NCBI RefSeq assembly: GCF_000764225.1
Contig: NZ_JQED01000005.1
Location: 579,865 to 643,864, forward strand
Origin: Colwellia psychrerythraea
GTDB lineage: Bacteria; Pseudomonadota; Gammaproteobacteria; Enterobacterales; Alteromonadaceae
Length of the DNA: 64,000 bases
Reading direction: 5' to 3'
A model generated the notes under the pieces. The model searched no databases. It was given only the letters and a program-made list of their open reading frames with translations, and was not told the origin of the DNA. Each line of letters begins with the position of its first letter. Position 1 is the first letter of the stretch. Below are positions 60,713 through 64,000 of the stretch, piece after piece. A program made the translations under genes and the position numbers.

Positions 60713-61387
60713 ATGAAAAAAACTTTATTAACCATAGCTTTACTATCAAGTCTTTCAACAGCAGCCTTTGCAAACCAAGCTGGTGACATCCTCATTCGTG
60801 GTGGTGCTACTATGGTTTCACCAGATAGTGGTAAATCTCCTGTTCTCTTAGGCGGAAGTGCAGATAATGGCATGTCTCTTTCCGTAGATGATAATACTCA
60901 ACTAGGTTTGAACTTCGTTTACTTTTTTGACAGTAATTGGGCTATCGAATTATTAGCAGCTACACCTTTTACTCATGATGTTACTATCCATGACCCTAAA
61001 GGTACTTTAGGTGTTGATGGCGCTAAGCTAGCAGAAGTTACTCACTTACCACCAACATTAAGTGCACTTTATTACTTTGATACGGGTACTGCGTTAAAGC
61101 CTTATGTTGGTGCGGGCTTAAACTACACTATCTTTTTTGATGAGGAATTCGAGGCTGCTCCTAAAAGTTTAGGTTTAAGTAATTTAGAATTAGATGGTTC
61201 TTTTGGCTATTCTGTTCAAGTGGGTGCTGATTATCAAATAGATAAAAACTGGTCTGTCAATGTTTCAGCTCGCTACATTGATATTAATACAGATGTTACT
61301 TTTGATGTTGGCGGGGATGCAATTGGTAGTTCCTCTGTTGATGTAAATCCTATGGTTTATTCTGTAATGCTTGGTTATACATTCTAA
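60713..61387 (+). CDS. ompW: Outer membrane protein OmpW
   Basis: The 224-residue protein has a signal peptide (about 1-20, AAFA) and the OmpW barrel: GDILIRGGATMVSPD at the mature start, LNFVYFFDSNWAIELLAATPF, GAGLNYTIFFDE and the terminus YSVMLGYTF. OmpW is an eight-strand barrel with a hydrophobic channel; in E. coli it is induced without oxygen by FNR, matching the FNR site upstream here. A clear terminator follows. Confidence 0.93.
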   Translation: MKKTLLTIALLSSLSTAAFANQAGDILIRGGATMVSPDSGKSPVLLGGSADNGMSLSVDDNTQLGLNFVYFFDSNWAIELLAATPFTHDVTIHDPKGTLGVDGAKLAEVTHLPPTLSALYYFDTGTALKPYVGAGLNYTIFFDEEFEAAPKSLGLSNLELDGSFGYSVQVGADYQIDKNWSVNVSARYIDINTDVTFDVGGDAIGSSSVDVNPMVYSVMLGYTF

Positions 61388-61412
61388 CTTAAGCTAATCA
61401 TCAACAAGAATC

Positions 61413-61450
61413 AAAAGCAGTAACTTATTCGAAAGGGTTACTGCTTTTTT
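61413..61450 (+). terminator. Rho-independent terminator of ompW
   Basis: AAAAGCAGTAAC (61413-61424) pairs with GTTACTGCTTTT (61437-61448), followed by T. It lies 25 bp after the ompW stop. Confidence 0.92.
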
Positions 61451-61510
61451 GTTTTCATTAACTATTGATTGAGTTAGGCTGTAATCATTAGTTAATTTAT
61501 TGCACAAGCC

Positions 61511-62338
61511 ATGACACAACAAACTCCAGATCAATATCGCGTTTTTGGAAATCCCATTGAACATTCTCGCTCTCCAGATATTCATCATATATTTGCAGAG
61601 AAGAGTCAGCAAAGTATCGACTATCAAAAGCAATTAGTTGACATTGAAGATTTCTCTAATGCTGTCTCAGGCTTTATTCACCAAGGTGGAAAAGGCGCTA
61701 ATGTTACCGTACCTTTCAAAGAGCAAGCACTTATCATTGCGGATGAACTTACAGAGCGTGCATCATTAGCTGGCGCGGTAAATACTCTTAGCTTTAGAGA
61801 GGGGAAAATTTTTGGTGATAATACCGATGGTGAAGGCTTAGTTCAGGACCTGATTGCTAACAACGTAATATTAAAACAAAGTAGAATTTTGTTATTGGGT
61901 GCTGGCGGAGCGGCAAGAGGTGTTTTACTACCTTTACTTGCACAAACCCCTCACTCAATTGTTGTCGCTAATAGAACGGTAAGTAAAGCTGAAATATTAT
62001 GTCAGCACTTTGCTGATAAGAGACTTAGTGCCTGTGGGTTCCAAGATCTAGAACAACAACAATTTGATGTAATAATAAATGCAACCTCTGCCAGCTTATC
62101 AGGCAGCTTACCGCCAATTCCAATATCATTAATTAGTCAGAATGTTGTTTGTTATGACATGGTATATGGTAAGGATTTAACTCCCTTTCTAAGGTGGGCT
62201 AAAGAGAATGGCGCAATTAAGGTGATTGATGGCTTAGGTATGTTAGTAGGCCAAGCCGCTGTTAGTTTTGAGGTTTGGCGAGGCATAGCCCCTGAAGTTC
62301 GATCAGTAATTGATTCATTACGGGCTTCTTTAAAATAA
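61511..62338 (+). CDS. aroE: Shikimate dehydrogenase AroE
   Basis: The 275-residue protein has the shikimate-binding N-domain (FGNPIEHSRSPDIHH, NVTVPFKE with the catalytic Lys) and the NADP Rossmann domain (NTDGEGLVQDL, LGAGGAARGVLLPL, VANRTVSKAE). It reduces 3-dehydroshikimate in the aromatic pathway. yrdB follows after 14 bp, as in E. coli. Confidence 0.96.
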   Translation: MTQQTPDQYRVFGNPIEHSRSPDIHHIFAEKSQQSIDYQKQLVDIEDFSNAVSGFIHQGGKGANVTVPFKEQALIIADELTERASLAGAVNTLSFREGKIFGDNTDGEGLVQDLIANNVILKQSRILLLGAGGAARGVLLPLLAQTPHSIVVANRTVSKAEILCQHFADKRLSACGFQDLEQQQFDVIINATSASLSGSLPPIPISLISQNVVCYDMVYGKDLTPFLRWAKENGAIKVIDGLGMLVGQAAVSFEVWRGIAPEVRSVIDSLRASLK

Positions 62339-62352
62339 AGAGGTGATTTTAT

Positions 62353-62586
62353 ATGAACCAAGGTATTTTGTTTAATGATGATTTAGCTTTCGATAGCAAG
62401 TATGGTGCTTGGTGTTTTACAGTATTACTATCGGCTGAAACTATTACTGTTTATTTTCATTCTATGCAATTAAACAGACTTGAAGAAATAGATAGCTGTA
62501 CTAAGTTTGATTTAGAAGAAGTCGTTGAACTCTGGCTCGAAAAAAATGAACCAGAGGGAAATACTATCCACATACAAATGAGCTGA
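62353..62586 (+). CDS. yrdB: DUF1488 protein (YrdB-like)
   Basis: The 77-residue protein contains GAWCFTVLLSAETITVYF, the DUF1488 pattern, and an acidic C-terminal half. E. coli YrdB occupies the same place beside aroE. AGAGGTG lies before the ATG. The function is unknown. Confidence 0.85.
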   Translation: MNQGILFNDDLAFDSKYGAWCFTVLLSAETITVYFHSMQLNRLEEIDSCTKFDLEEVVELWLEKNEPEGNTIHIQMS

Positions 62587-62608
62587 TTATTACAATAAAA
62601 ATTGTTAA

Positions 62609-63148
62609 TCAATCATTTAAGTATTCGTTTTTTAATTCAATATAGTTGGTAGCTGACTGTTTTAAAAAGGCGGCTTCACTTTCTTTAAGCAACCTAGCTT
62701 GTTTTACTGGATTTCCAACATACAAATAACCACTAATAAGCGTTTTATTTGGAGGTACTAAGCTACCAGCTCCAATAAACACATCATCCTCGATAACCGC
62801 ACCGTCCATGATAATAGCACCCATACCAACGAGTATTCGATTACCAAGCTGACACCCGTGTAGCATACATTTATGGCCAATAGTCACATCACTACCGATG
62901 ATTAAAGGATTACCTTGAGGGTTTTCCGTACTCTTTCGGGTGACATGTAATACGGTACCATCTTGTATATTAGTACGAGAACCGATCGTAATAGTATTCA
63001 CATCACCACGAGCAGCCACAAGTGGCCAAATGCTGACATTATCAGATAATGTAATATCTCCAACGAGAATAGCTGATTCATCAATATAATTATCTGATCC
63101 AATAGAAGGAAAAATACCTTTATAAGGACGTATGTTTGTTGTACTCAT
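62609..63148 (-). CDS. yrdA: Gamma-class carbonic anhydrase family protein YrdA
   Basis: The 179-residue protein from ATG 63148 (AGGTG five bases upstream; an earlier ATG at 63172 has none) is a left-handed beta-helix of hexapeptide repeats, with the His ligands in VTIGHKCMLHGCQLGN. It resembles E. coli YrdA, a trimeric metal-binding protein whose carbonic anhydrase activity is unproven. It converges on yrdB and diverges from the rRNA promoters. Confidence 0.93.
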   Translation of the reverse strand: MSTTNIRPYKGIFPSIGSDNYIDESAILVGDITLSDNVSIWPLVAARGDVNTITIGSRTNIQDGTVLHVTRKSTENPQGNPLIIGSDVTIGHKCMLHGCQLGNRILVGMGAIIMDGAVIEDDVFIGAGSLVPPNKTLISGYLYVGNPVKQARLLKESEAAFLKQSATNYIELKNEYLND

Positions 63149-63391
63149 GTAGCACCTATTGCAATACTGCAATTTAATTGAATGGCAAGTAGTAATAAAA
63201 ATAACATAGCTAGTTAATAAAACCAGTATTCGAATGAATTAGAAGCTAAATAAGTTAAAATGCTAAAACTGAATTATTTCAATAAAATTAAATTAGATGT
63301 GTAAGTATTGAACGTATCGAGGTAAACGTATACAAGGGCTGTGTAAAAGTTAAGCAAACAAAATTTTATCAATATTTATGGTAAAAAAGTG

Positions 63392-63419
63392 TTGACCTAG
63401 TAAGAAAAATCTCTACAAT
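63392..63419 (+). promoter_or_regulatory. rRNA operon promoter P1
   Basis: TTGACC (63392-63397) and TACAAT (63414-63419), spaced 16 bp, are followed by a GC-rich discriminator (GCGCTCC). The upstream DNA is A/T-rich, as for an UP element. The 738-bp gap from yrdA to the 16S gene contains no ORF. Confidence 0.8.
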
Positions 63420-63556
63420 GCGCTCCAGTTCCAAGGGGTTCACACAAAATGAATCATCAAGGAAGTGTTTTGATACGTTATCTAGTAGCTTTAGCGATAA
63501 ATAACGAAAGTTAACATATGGTTTTAAATCATTTTATAAATAATTTGAAATAAATG

Positions 63557-63584
63557 TTGACATCAAAAAAATGAAGCGTATTAT
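63557..63584 (+). promoter_or_regulatory. rRNA operon promoter P2
   Basis: TTGACA (63557-63562) and TATTAT (63579-63584), 16 bp apart, precede ACGCATCC. This matches the tandem P1/P2 arrangement of gammaproteobacterial rrn operons, about 165 bp after P1. Confidence 0.85.
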
Positions 63585-63669
63585 ACGCATCCTGCTTCGG
63601 GCAAACGGCAACGTTAGCAAGAGGCATAAGGTACTTAACGAATGCGATTAAGGCCTATCTCGATAGAGA

Positions 63670-63680
63670 GTTCTTTAACA
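63670..63680 (+). promoter_or_regulatory. boxA-like antitermination site in the rRNA leader
   Basis: GTTCTTTAACA resembles E. coli boxA (TGCTCTTTAACA), the NusB/NusE site of rRNA antitermination. It lies in the expected leader position, about 90 nt after P2. Confidence 0.65.
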
Positions 63681-63886
63681 ATTAGTTATCATGCAATTTG
63701 TGTGGACACTCACATTAATGTTGTTTTACTTAGTTTCTTCGCTTTTATTAGCAAGAACAAAAAACGCTTAATGATGAATGTCACACAGATAAATATATAC
63801 TTATATATGTAATGCGATATCTGCTTAGGCAGGTATCACGACAGGATTCATTGAGCAGCATCACTATGTGATGCACAAACGATTTT

Positions 63887-64000
63887 TAATTGAAGAGTTT
63901 GATCATGGCTCAGATTGAACGCTGGCGGCAGGCTTAACACATGCAAGTCGAGCGGTAACATTTCTAGCTTGCTAGAAGATGACGAGCGGCGGACGGGTGA
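63887..64000 (+). rRNA. rrs: 16S ribosomal RNA, 5' end only
   Basis: AATTGAAGAGTTTGATCATG and the following GCTCAGATTGAACGCTGGCG match the universal 5' end of bacterial 16S rRNA. The helix-6 region (GGTAACATTTCTAGCTTGC) is specific to the organism. The gene runs off the right edge of the window; the mature 5' end is placed by alignment with E. coli. Confidence 0.99.

Overview
The window looks like the replication-origin region of a psychrophilic, A+T-rich gammaproteobacterium of the Alteromonadales, most likely Colwellia or a close relative. This is inferred from protein character, gene order and the low G+C content; no database search was run. About 46 protein genes, one tRNA gene and the 5' end of a 16S rRNA gene are supported.

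Region 1 (1-5619) is the edge of a PEP-CTERM/exosortase (XrtA-type) exopolysaccharide locus: a truncated outer-membrane barrel gene, an ExeA-like ATPase, and the two-component pair prsR/prsK. Region 2 (5803-19053) is envelope-oriented. It holds an RND efflux pump with its adaptor, a small outer-membrane protein, two lipoproteins (one OmpA-like), tRNA-Arg(CCG), and a five-gene cluster. That cluster encodes a LolA-like periplasmic protein, two FtsX-type permeases, a LolD-like ATPase and a DUF1302-like barrel, and it is interrupted by a 323-bp inverted-repeat element.

Region 3 (19257-38812) is the chromosome-replication core. On the minus strand lie parB, parA, rsmG, mnmG, then oriC, mioC, mnmE, yidC, yidD, rnpA and rpmH. 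On the plus strand lie dnaA, dnaN, recF, gyrB, glyQ and glyS. The mnmG-mioC gap has the E. coli oriC layout: AT-rich GATC repeats, three DnaA boxes and 13 GATC sites in 357 bp. Two perfect parS palindromes lie inside recF, so origin, parAB and parS are all within about 14 kb.

Region 4 (38997-49948) mixes a DksA/TraR zinc-finger protein, a DUF465 protein, a signal peptidase, tusA, slt, pepQ, yigZ, trkH and a large secreted zinc-peptidase/beta-propeller protein. Region 5 (50111-64000) resembles the E. coli trkA-rsmB-fmt-def / dprA-smg-yrdD-tsaC-aroE-yrdB-yrdA-rrn block, with purEK and ompW inserted. An rRNA operon starts at the right edge behind two strong sigma70 promoters.

The main features that ordinary genes do not explain are several families of non-coding elements with terminal inverted repeats: ATACCAA-ended copies at 16682-17004 and 39319-39584, TAGGGTC-ended copies at 11182-11508 and 44562-44829, and a TACCC-ended element at 2041-2168. 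They lie in intergenic gaps and look like MITEs or structured RNA units. Other points of note are the parS sites in recF, the Lol-like five-gene cluster, and a perfect FNR box upstream of ompW.
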